In this document: in pieces, positions 33,236 through 39,883 of the stretch | Numbering within the stretch: the first letter of the stretch is position 1 | How the letters are laid out: each line of letters opens with the position of its first letter | Assembly (NCBI GenBank): GCA_964426895.1 | Contig: CAYRSH010000006.1 | Span: 1 to 43,604, forward strand | Length of the DNA stretch: 43,604 nt | Direction: 5' to 3' | Source: Caldipriscus sp964426895 | GTDB taxonomy: Bacteria > Hydrothermota > Hydrothermia > LBFQ01 | Translations under genes and position numbers: made by a program | The notes under the pieces: generated by a model | The model's input: only the letters and a program-made list of their open reading frames with translations | Databases searched by the model: none | Told to the model about the DNA's origin: nothing

Positions 33236-34441
33236 TTACCTCCTTTTTACAAACCTTAAAATCCTCTTATCCTTATTCCTTTCCAAAAGGATTATATAAA
33301 CCCCATTGGGAAGGCTTGATAATTTAACCGCTCCAAAAGCCTCACCCCTTAATACCTCCCTACCCGTGGAGTTATATACTTTAAAGGAATACTTACCTTC
33401 CCAATTTATTATACCCTTTTCCTCAACCACAACGGGGTCTTCGTAAGATAGAGGTCCGCAGTAAGTTGCAAATATAACGGTTCTATAAGGGGGCATATGG
33501 TTTTCCGAAGAGGTTGTACCCGAACCCGTATGATCGTGTCCGTGCGGCAAATGGCTGGATACCGCACCATCGGTCCATACAAAGGGACCATAATATGTTG
33601 AAGTGGTAAAGCTGTATGTATGTGTATGCGTGGATGAACCCCCGTTTAAACCGGTTGTAGTATTGGCCCTTGGTATTCTCCCGTTGAAATTCGGATCCAC
33701 AGAAAAGTAGGAACAGGGAGGTAGCGTATCAAACATAAATATAACAGCACAGGATTCTACTCGCGCGGGTTCGGTAATGGCCTTCCAAAACCTTACAGTT
33801 CTATAAGGGGGTATATGGTCTGCCGAGGAAGTTGTACCCGAAAAAGTATGGGAATGGGGTTGTCTATAAGGGGTTTGGTATGTGGGCCCGTCAGTCGCTA
33901 TATCGGAAGAGGAAGAGGCATCGGTGGATGTTGTCCCGGAATAAGTATGCGTGTGCGAAGTTGTACCGCCCGTTAATCCGGGTGTGGTATTATCACCCAT
34001 AGGAAATCTATCAACCATCGTGGATGTTATATCGCTCCATTCGGGTCTTGTGGGAGCCATATAAGATAAAACCACGGCATTTTGTGGCAGATATGTAAAG
34101 TCAACAAGGGCTTTCGCAAATATAAAGGTTCTGTAAGGGGGTATATGATTTGCGGAACTTGTAGTTGTTGAGTATGTGTGGGTATGGGGATCCATAGGGT
34201 CAATACCCCAGTCTACCCCCCCACAATTGGGAATTGTGGTGCCGGAAGATGTTGTACCGCTTATCGTGTGTGTATGGCTTGTGGTTCCACCAAGGGTACC
34301 ACCATAAGTCGTAGTTCCAAGGGGGAATCTGCCATGAAAATCGGTTAAAACTTGCCAACCCGCGGGTGGAGGTCCATCAAACATTACAATTGTTCCCGCG
34401 GGGACCGGGGCGCATTGTGATATTAAGGTCAAAATCATCAT
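33236..34441 (-). CDS. Secreted protein with three phage-tail-collar-like His-rich repeats
   Basis: About 401 residues from ATG 34441, chosen because TATAAT lies 10 bases upstream. Three copies of a unit of about 110 residues follow. Each starts with a beta segment (PAGTIVMFDGPPPAGWQ; PQNAVVLSYMAPTRPEW; ESCAVIFMFDTLPPCSY), then GRFP/GRIP, then a GG-(T/S)-(S/T)HTHT motif, and ends GTTSS.(N/D)H(I/M)PPYRT..F. This is the layout of phage tail-collar and Mdp proteins. The end (YSFKVYNSTGREVLRG, then LPNGVYIILLE) is a T9SS type A-like tail. The HTH and HSH motifs could bind metal, as HxH motifs do in phage fibre tips. Function unknown. Confidence 0.72.
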   Translation of the reverse strand: MMILTLISQCAPVPAGTIVMFDGPPPAGWQVLTDFHGRFPLGTTTYGGTLGGTTSHTHTISGTTSSGTTIPNCGGVDWGIDPMDPHTHTYSTTTSSANHIPPYRTFIFAKALVDFTYLPQNAVVLSYMAPTRPEWSDITSTMVDRFPMGDNTTPGLTGGTTSHTHTYSGTTSTDASSSSDIATDGPTYQTPYRQPHSHTFSGTTSSADHIPPYRTVRFWKAITEPARVESCAVIFMFDTLPPCSYFSVDPNFNGRIPRANTTTGLNGGSSTHTHTYSFTTSTYYGPFVWTDGAVSSHLPHGHDHTGSGTTSSENHMPPYRTVIFATYCGPLSYEDPVVVEEKGIINWEGKYSFKVYNSTGREVLRGEAFGAVKLSSLPNGVYIILLERNKDKRILRFVKRR

Positions 34442-34450
34442 AAGGTGATA

Positions 34451-34456
34451 ATTATA
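34451..34456 (-). promoter_or_regulatory. Putative -10 box (TATAAT) for the collar/LVIVD/cytochrome operon
   Basis: TATAAT on the minus strand ends 10 bases before ATG 34441, with no Shine-Dalgarno. It favours this ATG over the longer reading from 34483. Confidence 0.5.
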
Positions 34457-34554
34457 TAGCGGAAAATGGAACCAGAAAAACAATTCAAAACAATAATTTT
34501 ATATTTTTGTAAGATTCTTTGGTGTTCTCATTGGATTTATCCGTATTACTACCT

Positions 34555-34560
34555 TAAAAT
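34555..34560 (+). promoter_or_regulatory. Putative promoter for the CsgG-like gene
   Basis: TAAAAT (34555-34560) lies 9 bases before ATG 34569. TTGGAT at 34531-34536 with an 18-base spacer is a fair -35 element, one of the few visible in the window. Confidence 0.5.
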
Positions 34561-34568
34561 TTCCGCTT

Positions 34569-35111
34569 ATGCGTAGGGTTTTAATTTTTATACCGCTTTT
34601 AGTCGCCCTTTCATGCGCTTCGGTAGAGGATAAGGTTCGTTCTTCATCCGTTGATTACACCATATCACCGATGATGACATTTGATACAATAAAAACCATA
34701 GCGGTGTTCGCAAAAGATCAGGTATTATACGACGAAGCGGTTCTAAACCTTTTGAAGACCGGGAAATTTGATGTAATTGACAGACAGAAAATTGACGAGA
34801 TTTTGGAAGAGCAAGAGTTTTCCCATTCGGGGCTGGTGGACCAGGAAACCGCGGTTAAGGTTGGGAAACTCCTCGGTGCAAACCTCATAGCATTCGTCGA
34901 GAAGATTTCCTCCGGTAGGGACTTTGACGCTTATACATCAAAGATTAGTGTAAAAATTATAGATGTTCAAACGGGTAGGATTATGTATGTGGCTACGGCG
35001 TACGGGCAATCTTATGAGGATGAGGATGATGCTTTAAAAGAAGGTTGTAAAAACGCCTTTTATCCCCTGCTTAAAAAATTCGCAACCAATGGGGAAGGTG
35101 ATAACCGTTAA
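34569..35111 (+). CDS. CsgG-like outer-membrane lipoprotein
   Basis: 180 residues. The lipoprotein signal MRRVLIFIPLLVALSC is followed by a CsgG-type alpha/beta domain: TIKTIAVFAKDQVLYDEAV, then GKFDVIDRQKIDEILEEQEF, TAVKVGKLLGANLIAFVEKI, and ISVKIIDVQTGRIMYVATAY. The family includes the curli secretion pore CsgG and smaller LpoB-like or sensor lipoproteins. At this length, without the pore-forming hairpins, it is more likely an accessory or stress lipoprotein. It is monocistronic. Its TAA and the tldE stop share the palindrome TTAA at 35108-35111. Confidence 0.72.
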   Translation: MRRVLIFIPLLVALSCASVEDKVRSSSVDYTISPMMTFDTIKTIAVFAKDQVLYDEAVLNLLKTGKFDVIDRQKIDEILEEQEFSHSGLVDQETAVKVGKLLGANLIAFVEKISSGRDFDAYTSKISVKIIDVQTGRIMYVATAYGQSYEDEDDALKEGCKNAFYPLLKKFATNGEGDNR

Positions 35112-36460
35112 AAACTCGTAGGTGAAGAAAAGTTAAAGTCCTTTATCTTTACCGTTGGTAAAATCATTCCCCTTGGAAAGTGGGTATCGTACCATGTGCT
35201 TTCACCCATCAATTCCTCTTCCCTTGAAACATCCAAAACATTATTGAGGGCGTTGAAAAGGCTCTCGTTGAACCTCATATTTTTCATACTACCCACAATT
35301 TTACCGTCTTCCACTACAAATACGCCGTCCCTCGTCATCCCCGTAAATGTTAAACTTTGAACATCAACAAGATTAACATACCAAAACCTCGTAATTATCA
35401 AACCCTTTTCCGTACTCTCCACAATATTCTTATAATCCGTATCCCCACCCCTAAGATAAATATTCGTAAATAGGGGGTGGTTTGTAAAGGGTAACGCGCA
35501 GGCGTTTGAATCCACACCCATTTTCCTTGCGGTTATACTATCATGTGCGAAGTTTTTGAATACTCCCTTCTCTATTATAGGCGTCAAACCCTTCTTCCTA
35601 CCCTCAAAATCAAAAGGCATTATAAACCCCCTTGGGTTTAAAGGGTCATCCAGTAGGGTTATTTTTTCCGAAAAGATTTTCTGCCCCAATTTGTCCTTTA
35701 AAGGGGATCTACCCTCAACGGCCGATTTTCCGGACAAAGCCACCCAGTTCAGGTACGATATCAACTCTTCAAGGGCTAGCGGTTCAAGTATCACCGTCCA
35801 TTTTCCGGGCTCTGCATCAACGGGATTTAAAACAAACCTTAACCTCTCCTCCACCCTTTCCATAACATCATATACGCGCAATTCCTTAAAGGATTTTGCG
35901 GATTTTTGAACGATATAACTAAAAGTTTCATAAATTGGGTTGTACTTTATATGGGCATCCGTCAAATAGTTGTATCCCCTAAAACCCGATGATGTTAAAA
36001 ATACATATTCCGCACTCCCACCCGACACCACACCAAAGGCCTCAAAGGGTTTTGGCGTATCTTTTATTAACTCACCCGCAATGCCGAGTATATCCCCGGC
36101 CTTTATGTTTGCCGTATCTTCATCAAAATAATCCAAGGATGCCTCTATGGAAATCCCTTCCGGTAGTTCCGGGAGGTCGGGATTTTCGGGTGATAGCTTT
36201 GCTATGTTTTCGGCTTTTTTTACGGCTTCCACCAAATCCTTTCTCTCACCCTTAAAGGAAAAACCTACAACCGCACTTTTCTTTCCGAACCTTACCCTTA
36301 TCATGACCCTTATATCCTCAACATTTGTGGTTTGATGGATTCGGGATTTTGCAAACCTTATCAAACTACTCCTTTCACCGAAAACCATTACTTCCGTTCC
36401 ATCGTTTTCGGCAACCTTTAATATGTCTTCACCTATGGAAAAAAGTTTATCTTTGAGCAT
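35108..36460 (-). CDS. TldE/PmbA-family metallopeptidase subunit
   Basis: 450 residues of the TldD/PmbA family: N-terminal RFAKSRIHQTTNVEDIRVMIRV, a central domain, and C-terminal LNPRGFIMPFDFEGRKKGLT, IEKGVFKNFAHDSITARKMG and SLTFTGMTRDGVFVVEDGKI. No HExxxH zinc motif is visible, so it is the TldE/PmbA partner rather than the catalytic TldD, which is not in this window. TldD/E heterodimers degrade unfolded peptides and trim leaders of some ribosomal peptides such as microcin B17. The ATG follows TAGAAT at 36468-36473 by 8 bases, giving it its own promoter close to the end of the upstream gene. Confidence 0.88.
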   Translation of the reverse strand: MLKDKLFSIGEDILKVAENDGTEVMVFGERSSLIRFAKSRIHQTTNVEDIRVMIRVRFGKKSAVVGFSFKGERKDLVEAVKKAENIAKLSPENPDLPELPEGISIEASLDYFDEDTANIKAGDILGIAGELIKDTPKPFEAFGVVSGGSAEYVFLTSSGFRGYNYLTDAHIKYNPIYETFSYIVQKSAKSFKELRVYDVMERVEERLRFVLNPVDAEPGKWTVILEPLALEELISYLNWVALSGKSAVEGRSPLKDKLGQKIFSEKITLLDDPLNPRGFIMPFDFEGRKKGLTPIIEKGVFKNFAHDSITARKMGVDSNACALPFTNHPLFTNIYLRGGDTDYKNIVESTEKGLIITRFWYVNLVDVQSLTFTGMTRDGVFVVEDGKIVGSMKNMRFNESLFNALNNVLDVSREEELMGESTWYDTHFPRGMILPTVKIKDFNFSSPTSF

Positions 36461-36467
36461 AGCGGAT

Positions 36468-36473
36468 ATTCTA
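36468..36473 (-). promoter_or_regulatory. Putative -10 box (TAGAAT) for the tldE-like gene
   Basis: TAGAAT, then ATCCGCT, then ATG 36460 on the minus strand. The whole box fits in the 21-base space between two same-strand genes. Confidence 0.5.
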
Positions 36474-36481
36474 ATGGGGAA

Positions 36482-37549
36482 CTACCAAGGCGATATTACA
36501 AAAACCAATGTTGCAAATTCCCAAAATTTCCTTGCTGGTAATTGGCCATAGTTTTTACGGGTCTTTTCCCAGGCATATATAAAAATTATAGTGAGTATTA
36601 ATAAAAAACCTCCCAAAATCAAACCCCCTTCCCAAGATTGGTACCCGTAATAATACCTTAGGGGTTTTGTAAACGGGGAACCGTAAACTATCGTATTGTG
36701 AAAGGCATACGATAAAAGGGAATTCCTTCCCAACATGGCCAGAAGTGGAAATTTATAACCGACATCGTTGGCGTATTTTAAGATGTATAAGATTATCAAA
36801 AGAACCCCCGTTTTTAGCAGTATATATGGCAGGTGGGATTCCATTCTCGGAAAGTGAAAGAAGACATTGAGGAAAACAAAGGATATGGGTATTAGTGTGA
36901 TTAAAAAGAAAGCCCTTTTATCCATAAGGTATGCCGAAGCCAAAGCGCTACCGAAAAACATATAACCCCAATATGGAAATATCGGAAAAAGGGAGCCTTT
37001 AGAGGTGAAATATGGGGCTATAAACATGGGTAATTTTTCCCCGTATTTGTTTATTATAGGGCTCGTTCCCCATACCAAAAAGGCCAAGATTAAAAACACC
37101 AAAAGCCTTTTAAAATTGTCCTCCACAAAATAAAGGATTAAGGTAATGGCTATTGCCCCAAAACCTATGCATATTAAAATTTCAACCCTTTGAAATGTTC
37201 TTAAAGACTGCTCAAAAAATTCCGGAGATTTGCCGAGAATATAAAGGTATATATGTTCAAGGGTTTTTGTAAAGGATCCGAAAGGTAATTGCGTAGCATA
37301 ACCAAACGCCATAAGTTCAATTCCCCTCCTAAGTCTTTTGAAAAACTTATCCCTTTTAAAAGTATATAGCGCTAAAAACCCCGAGGATAGCAAAAATGCG
37401 GGAGCCACCAACCCGTTGTAGAACGCCACTGATTGATATAACTCCGTTTTTTTTAAAAAATATGGAAACAAACCGTCAAAAGCATGGGTGGGAACCATCC
37501 ATATAACAAAAAGACCTTTTAACCAATCAATAAATAAAAGTCTTTCCAA
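36482..37549 (-). CDS. Acyltransferase-like membrane protein (HGSNAT/DUF1624 type)
   Basis: 355 residues with about ten membrane spans. The N-terminus LLFIDWLKGLFVIWMVPTHA has the R/D..KG...I.M...H pattern of the heparan-glucosaminide N-acetyltransferase catalytic-like (DUF1624) and related acyltransferase-3 proteins. LGRNSLLSYAFHNTIVY near residue 290 resembles the second conserved segment. It may acylate an envelope sugar. The TTG start at 37549 follows an in-frame TAA and so is the furthest possible start; it lies 23 bases from the scaffold gap. The -10 region is TTTTTAAAAC. Confidence in the family is moderate. Confidence 0.65.
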   Translation of the reverse strand: MERLLFIDWLKGLFVIWMVPTHAFDGLFPYFLKKTELYQSVAFYNGLVAPAFLLSSGFLALYTFKRDKFFKRLRRGIELMAFGYATQLPFGSFTKTLEHIYLYILGKSPEFFEQSLRTFQRVEILICIGFGAIAITLILYFVEDNFKRLLVFLILAFLVWGTSPIINKYGEKLPMFIAPYFTSKGSLFPIFPYWGYMFFGSALASAYLMDKRAFFLITLIPISFVFLNVFFHFPRMESHLPYILLKTGVLLIILYILKYANDVGYKFPLLAMLGRNSLLSYAFHNTIVYGSPFTKPLRYYYGYQSWEGGLILGGFLLILTIIFIYAWEKTRKNYGQLPARKFWEFATLVFVISPW

Positions 37550-37572
37550 ACTTTTGTTTTAAAAACTACGGG

Positions 37573-37672
37573 NNNNNNNNNNNNNNNNNNNNNNNNNNNN
37601 NNNNNNNNNNNNNNNNNNNNNNNNNNNNNNNNNNNNNNNNNNNNNNNNNNNNNNNNNNNNNNNNNNNNNNNN
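37573..37672. other. Assembly gap of 100 N, true size unknown
   Basis: Exactly 100 N. The two flanks do not share sequence, unlike the first gap, so missing sequence of unknown length is likely. It cuts the small peptide gene that begins at 37794. Confidence 0.9.
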
Positions 37673-37794
37673 CTGGTTATAAGTATATTCCCCCCTTTGC
37701 TCATACTTCTACCCAGTATTGCGGGTTTTTCATAAGGCTTTCTCTCGGAAAGCCTCGGCACCCTTCTTTCTTCATTGTTTTGCCTCTTTTCCAT
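37673..37794 (-). CDS. 5' part of a small peptide gene resembling a RiPP precursor
   Basis: ATG 37794 opens a frame of at least 40 residues cut by the gap. The N-terminal half is very charged (MEKRQNNEERRVPRLSER), then KPYEKPAILGRSMSKGGNIL. The Y-x2-P-x-(I/L) segment followed by Gly is the recognition motif of leader peptides that bind PqqD-like (RRE) domains, as in lasso peptide precursors; similar KPYEKP peptides occur widely among candidate RiPPs. A perfect AAAGGAGGTGA precedes the ATG, and TATAAT lies at 37816-37821. The core peptide and any modifying enzymes would be in or past the gap. RiPP identity is inference. Confidence 0.5.
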
Positions 37795-37815
37795 ATTTCA
37801 CCTCCTTTACCGAGT

Positions 37816-37821
37816 ATTATA
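37816..37821 (-). promoter_or_regulatory. Promoter -10 (TATAAT) for the small peptide gene, inside the rnpA stop
   Basis: TATAAT on the minus strand contains the rnpA stop TAA (37817-37819). The peptide ATG is 22 bases on, with a strong AAAGGAGG between, so this transcript would carry a leader, unlike most in the window. No TTGACA-like -35 was seen. Confidence 0.45.
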
Positions 37822-38146
37822 AGGGTGAAATGGAATTTGTGGGGATGTTTATCTGGTGGGATTTTAATTCCAATAGTTTCGCCTTCCCTATGAATATCCA
37901 TATACCCGTTGCAAATCTTTCTTTGTTTTTACGATAGTATTCCCTTAAAAGCCTTTTAATCCTGTTTCTCTTAACCGCTTTTCTTACCCCCCTTTCAACC
38001 GCAAACAAAACCCTTTTTTCCTTATAAGGACAAAACCTTAAAATAACGAAATCATCCTTATAAACGGTTTTACCGTTTTCAAAAGCCCATTTTACGAGTT
38101 TTCTGCCCCTCAATATCTCATCTTTTGGGAGTTTTTGATCACTCAC
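37817..38146 (-). CDS. rnpA: Ribonuclease P protein component
   Basis: 109 residues. The RNR signature is RGVRKAVKRNRIKRLLREYYR; the preceding strand is FVILRFCPYKEKRVLFAVE. It binds the RNase P RNA for tRNA 5' end maturation. The start is GTG 38146, which overlaps the end of the DUF192 gene by 8 bases. The usual neighbours rpmH, yidD and yidC are absent: DUF192 and DUF3365 genes precede it, and a small peptide gene follows. Confidence 0.9.
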   Translation of the reverse strand: MSDQKLPKDEILRGRKLVKWAFENGKTVYKDDFVILRFCPYKEKRVLFAVERGVRKAVKRNRIKRLLREYYRKNKERFATGIWIFIGKAKLLELKSHQINIPTNSISPL

Positions 38147-38498
38147 AGGGAAACTTAACCCTATCCCCTATTTTTACCTCTCTTTTCTTAAACCATCCCC
38201 TATTAACCTCTAATGCGTACTGAACCCTGTTTTTTGACATTATTGGCCTTTCGTTTAGGGGCTCCATATCGTATATTTCCAATATCCTCCAATCACTGGA
38301 AATATATGCTATGGAAAGGGGTATATATGTGTTTTTCATCCAAAAGGATAACCTTTGTGGATAGGGAAAGATGAAAAGCATACCTTGATTTTCCGGTAGC
38401 GTATCCCTATACATTAATCCCCTTTGCAATTCATAAGGTTCATCTGCTATTTCAACATATAGGGTTTCGGCGTTTATGCACAATGCCACTAAATTCAT
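38139..38498 (-). CDS. DUF192-family protein
   Basis: 119 residues. The full DUF192 pattern is visible: YELQRGLMYRDTLPENQGML, then PQRLSFWMKNTYIPLSIAYI, and a C-terminal ALEVNRGWFKKREVKIGDRV. These small beta-rich proteins are often exported; the short leader MNLVALCINAE is at best a weak signal. Their function is unknown. The start ATG overlaps the stop of the DUF3365 gene (ATGA). Confidence 0.9.
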   Translation of the reverse strand: MNLVALCINAETLYVEIADEPYELQRGLMYRDTLPENQGMLFIFPYPQRLSFWMKNTYIPLSIAYISSDWRILEIYDMEPLNERPIMSKNRVQYALEVNRGWFKKREVKIGDRVKFPCE

Positions 38499-39022
38499 TC
38501 AACAAACTCCACCCTTATCACACCCCTGAAATCGCCAACCGAATACCCGCGGGCTTTATCCTTAGGGTATTTTTTGAGTATCTCTTCCAAAACATTTTTG
38601 GGTATGTTTTTCCCGTCAATACCATGACAGTTTAGACATAAGGGTTTTACGAATAGGGGTTTGTAAAACCTATAAACCGTTTTCCCATCCCTCTTAAAGG
38701 TTTGTATGTAATACTCCGGTTTTTCCCCTTTTTTCATCCTATCCTCAAAATATTTTAGGGCTTTTGATTCGTATTTGTCGGGTTTGTTTTTGGGGTTTCT
38801 ATATTTAAAACTCGTGCGTTTTATACCGACATTATAAGCCTTGGATAAACTGTCCGTTATGGGTAATGCCCTTTCGGAACAATAGGATACGGCACCAACC
38901 AAACCTTTCTCCTTTATAGCGCCTTCAAGTTCGCTTAAAAGGGTTTGCATAAATACCTTTACGACTTCCTCACCCCTTTCCCTAACAAAACCTTTGTCAA
39001 TACCAAACAACAGAATCAGCAT
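38495..39022 (-). CDS. DUF3365 (Tll0287-like) haem-binding domain protein
   Basis: 175 residues. The DUF3365 c-type haem family is recognised by AVSYCSERALPITDSL, IKRTSFKYRNPKNKPDKYES and YKPLFVKPLCLNCHGIDGKN, with the CLNCH haem motif. Such domains serve as redox or gas sensors, often fused to kinases; this one stands alone. The N-terminus has no clear long signal peptide, though MLILLFGI may be a remnant or a short one, and c-type haem attachment needs export. The ATG follows TAGAAT (39032-39037) by 10 bases. It heads the DUF3365-DUF192-rnpA unit. Confidence 0.85.
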   Translation of the reverse strand: MLILLFGIDKGFVRERGEEVVKVFMQTLLSELEGAIKEKGLVGAVSYCSERALPITDSLSKAYNVGIKRTSFKYRNPKNKPDKYESKALKYFEDRMKKGEKPEYYIQTFKRDGKTVYRFYKPLFVKPLCLNCHGIDGKNIPKNVLEEILKKYPKDKARGYSVGDFRGVIRVEFVE

Positions 39023-39031
39023 AATAAAAAT

Positions 39032-39037
39032 ATTCTA
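39032..39037 (-). promoter_or_regulatory. Putative -10 box (TAGAAT) for the DUF3365-DUF192-rnpA unit
   Basis: TAGAAT on the minus strand ends 10 bases before ATG 39022, with no Shine-Dalgarno. Confidence 0.45.
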
Positions 39038-39045
39038 AGGCTGTT

Positions 39046-39867
39046 TTAAAAGCCGTATCGTTTAAGGATTTCCCTTACATATTCCCTTATGGGTATAAAC
39101 CCGTGGTTGGTTTCCCTTATCGTTTCCAATTTTAAACTATGCGTTAATGCCTCCCAGGTTTCAAGGTTTAGAACCTCCCAAAACCCCACCCTTTTTATCG
39201 GAAAACCCGTAATGTCCGATATCAATTCCGCAAAATGTTTTTGCTTCCAGTGTTCGGAAAACAGGTTATAAATTCCAATTTTACAATTCAGAGCCAATTT
39301 TATGCTAATAAGGGCGCAATCTTTTAGGGTTATTAGGCTCATTATGTTTTCCCCATTGCCGTAAATCGGAACAAAACCCTTTCTTAGCATAACATTTAAA
39401 TAAAACCTCTTAAACCAAGAACCATCACCCAAAACCCAACCGGGTCTTAAAATTAAGGCATTCTTGTAGTTTAAGAAGGGTTTTTCTTGAAGGAAATAAA
39501 ATCTGGCAAAGCCAACGGGCTTTATAGGTGATCTTTCATCCGCAGCACCCCCTCCATATACAAGGGAACCGGAGAAATAGACGAGTTTCCTCCCCTTCAA
39601 AACCCTTGCTATATCGCCATTCAAAAAATACCCCCATAAGGATTTTAAAAACCTCCCAATGGTATTACTATGCGAAAACTTTGCCAAATGAAATAAAACA
39701 TCGTAATCGTTGTGGTTAATAACCCCTCTTAAACTCCCTTTAACGGTTTTTACACCTTTTATATGGGTTTTATGCTCATAGGCCAAAACTTCTAAGCCCT
39801 TTTCCCTTAACACATTTATTATTTCCCTACCTATGAACCCGGAACCGCCTATAACGAAAACCCTCAA
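39046..39867 (-). CDS. NAD-dependent epimerase/dehydratase family protein
   Basis: 273 residues, extended SDR. The cofactor motif is VFVIGGSGFIGREIINVL; LVYFSGSLVYGGG holds the usual Ser before the active-site region, and LILRPGWVLGDG with NIMSLITLKDCA matches the substrate-side motifs of nucleotide-sugar enzymes. The YxxxK catalytic pair is not clean (RFYFLQEKP), so activity may differ from classical epimerases. The start is TTG 39867, next to a 16-base palindrome shared with the divergent methyltransferase gene. Confidence 0.78.
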   Translation of the reverse strand: MRVFVIGGSGFIGREIINVLREKGLEVLAYEHKTHIKGVKTVKGSLRGVINHNDYDVLFHLAKFSHSNTIGRFLKSLWGYFLNGDIARVLKGRKLVYFSGSLVYGGGAADERSPIKPVGFARFYFLQEKPFLNYKNALILRPGWVLGDGSWFKRFYLNVMLRKGFVPIYGNGENIMSLITLKDCALISIKLALNCKIGIYNLFSEHWKQKHFAELISDITGFPIKRVGFWEVLNLETWEALTHSLKLETIRETNHGFIPIREYVREILKRYGF

Positions 39868-39883
39868 CCTTAAAATTTTAAGG
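39868..39883. promoter_or_regulatory. 16-base palindromic bidirectional promoter CCTTAAAATTTTAAGG
   Basis: A perfect palindrome that fills the whole space between a TTG start on the minus strand and an ATG start on the plus strand. It supplies TAAAAT on each strand at 8 bases from its start codon. Confidence 0.6.

Larger units (their letters stand above)
34442..34568. other. Divergent promoter region
   Basis: 127 AT-rich bases between the collar-protein operon and the CsgG-like gene. It holds a -10 box for each side and no ORF or clear dyad. Confidence 0.5.

Noticed and set aside
31114..34441. Tandem protein repeats as a CRISPR or DNA repeat array
   Set aside because: The periodicity is at protein level with diverged codons; DNA copies are not identical and have no spacers.
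33236..34483. Collar-like repeats as evidence of a prophage
   Set aside because: No other phage genes are nearby, and the protein ends in a bacterial surface sorting-like tail.
35108..36460. TldE-like gene as proof of a RiPP cluster
   Set aside because: TldD/E proteins are widespread without RiPPs, and this gene has its own promoter; kept only as weak context.
37519..37794. One ORF running through the second N-run
   Set aside because: The continuation past the 100 N is an artefact of reading N as codons; the two sides are not known to be in frame or even adjacent.
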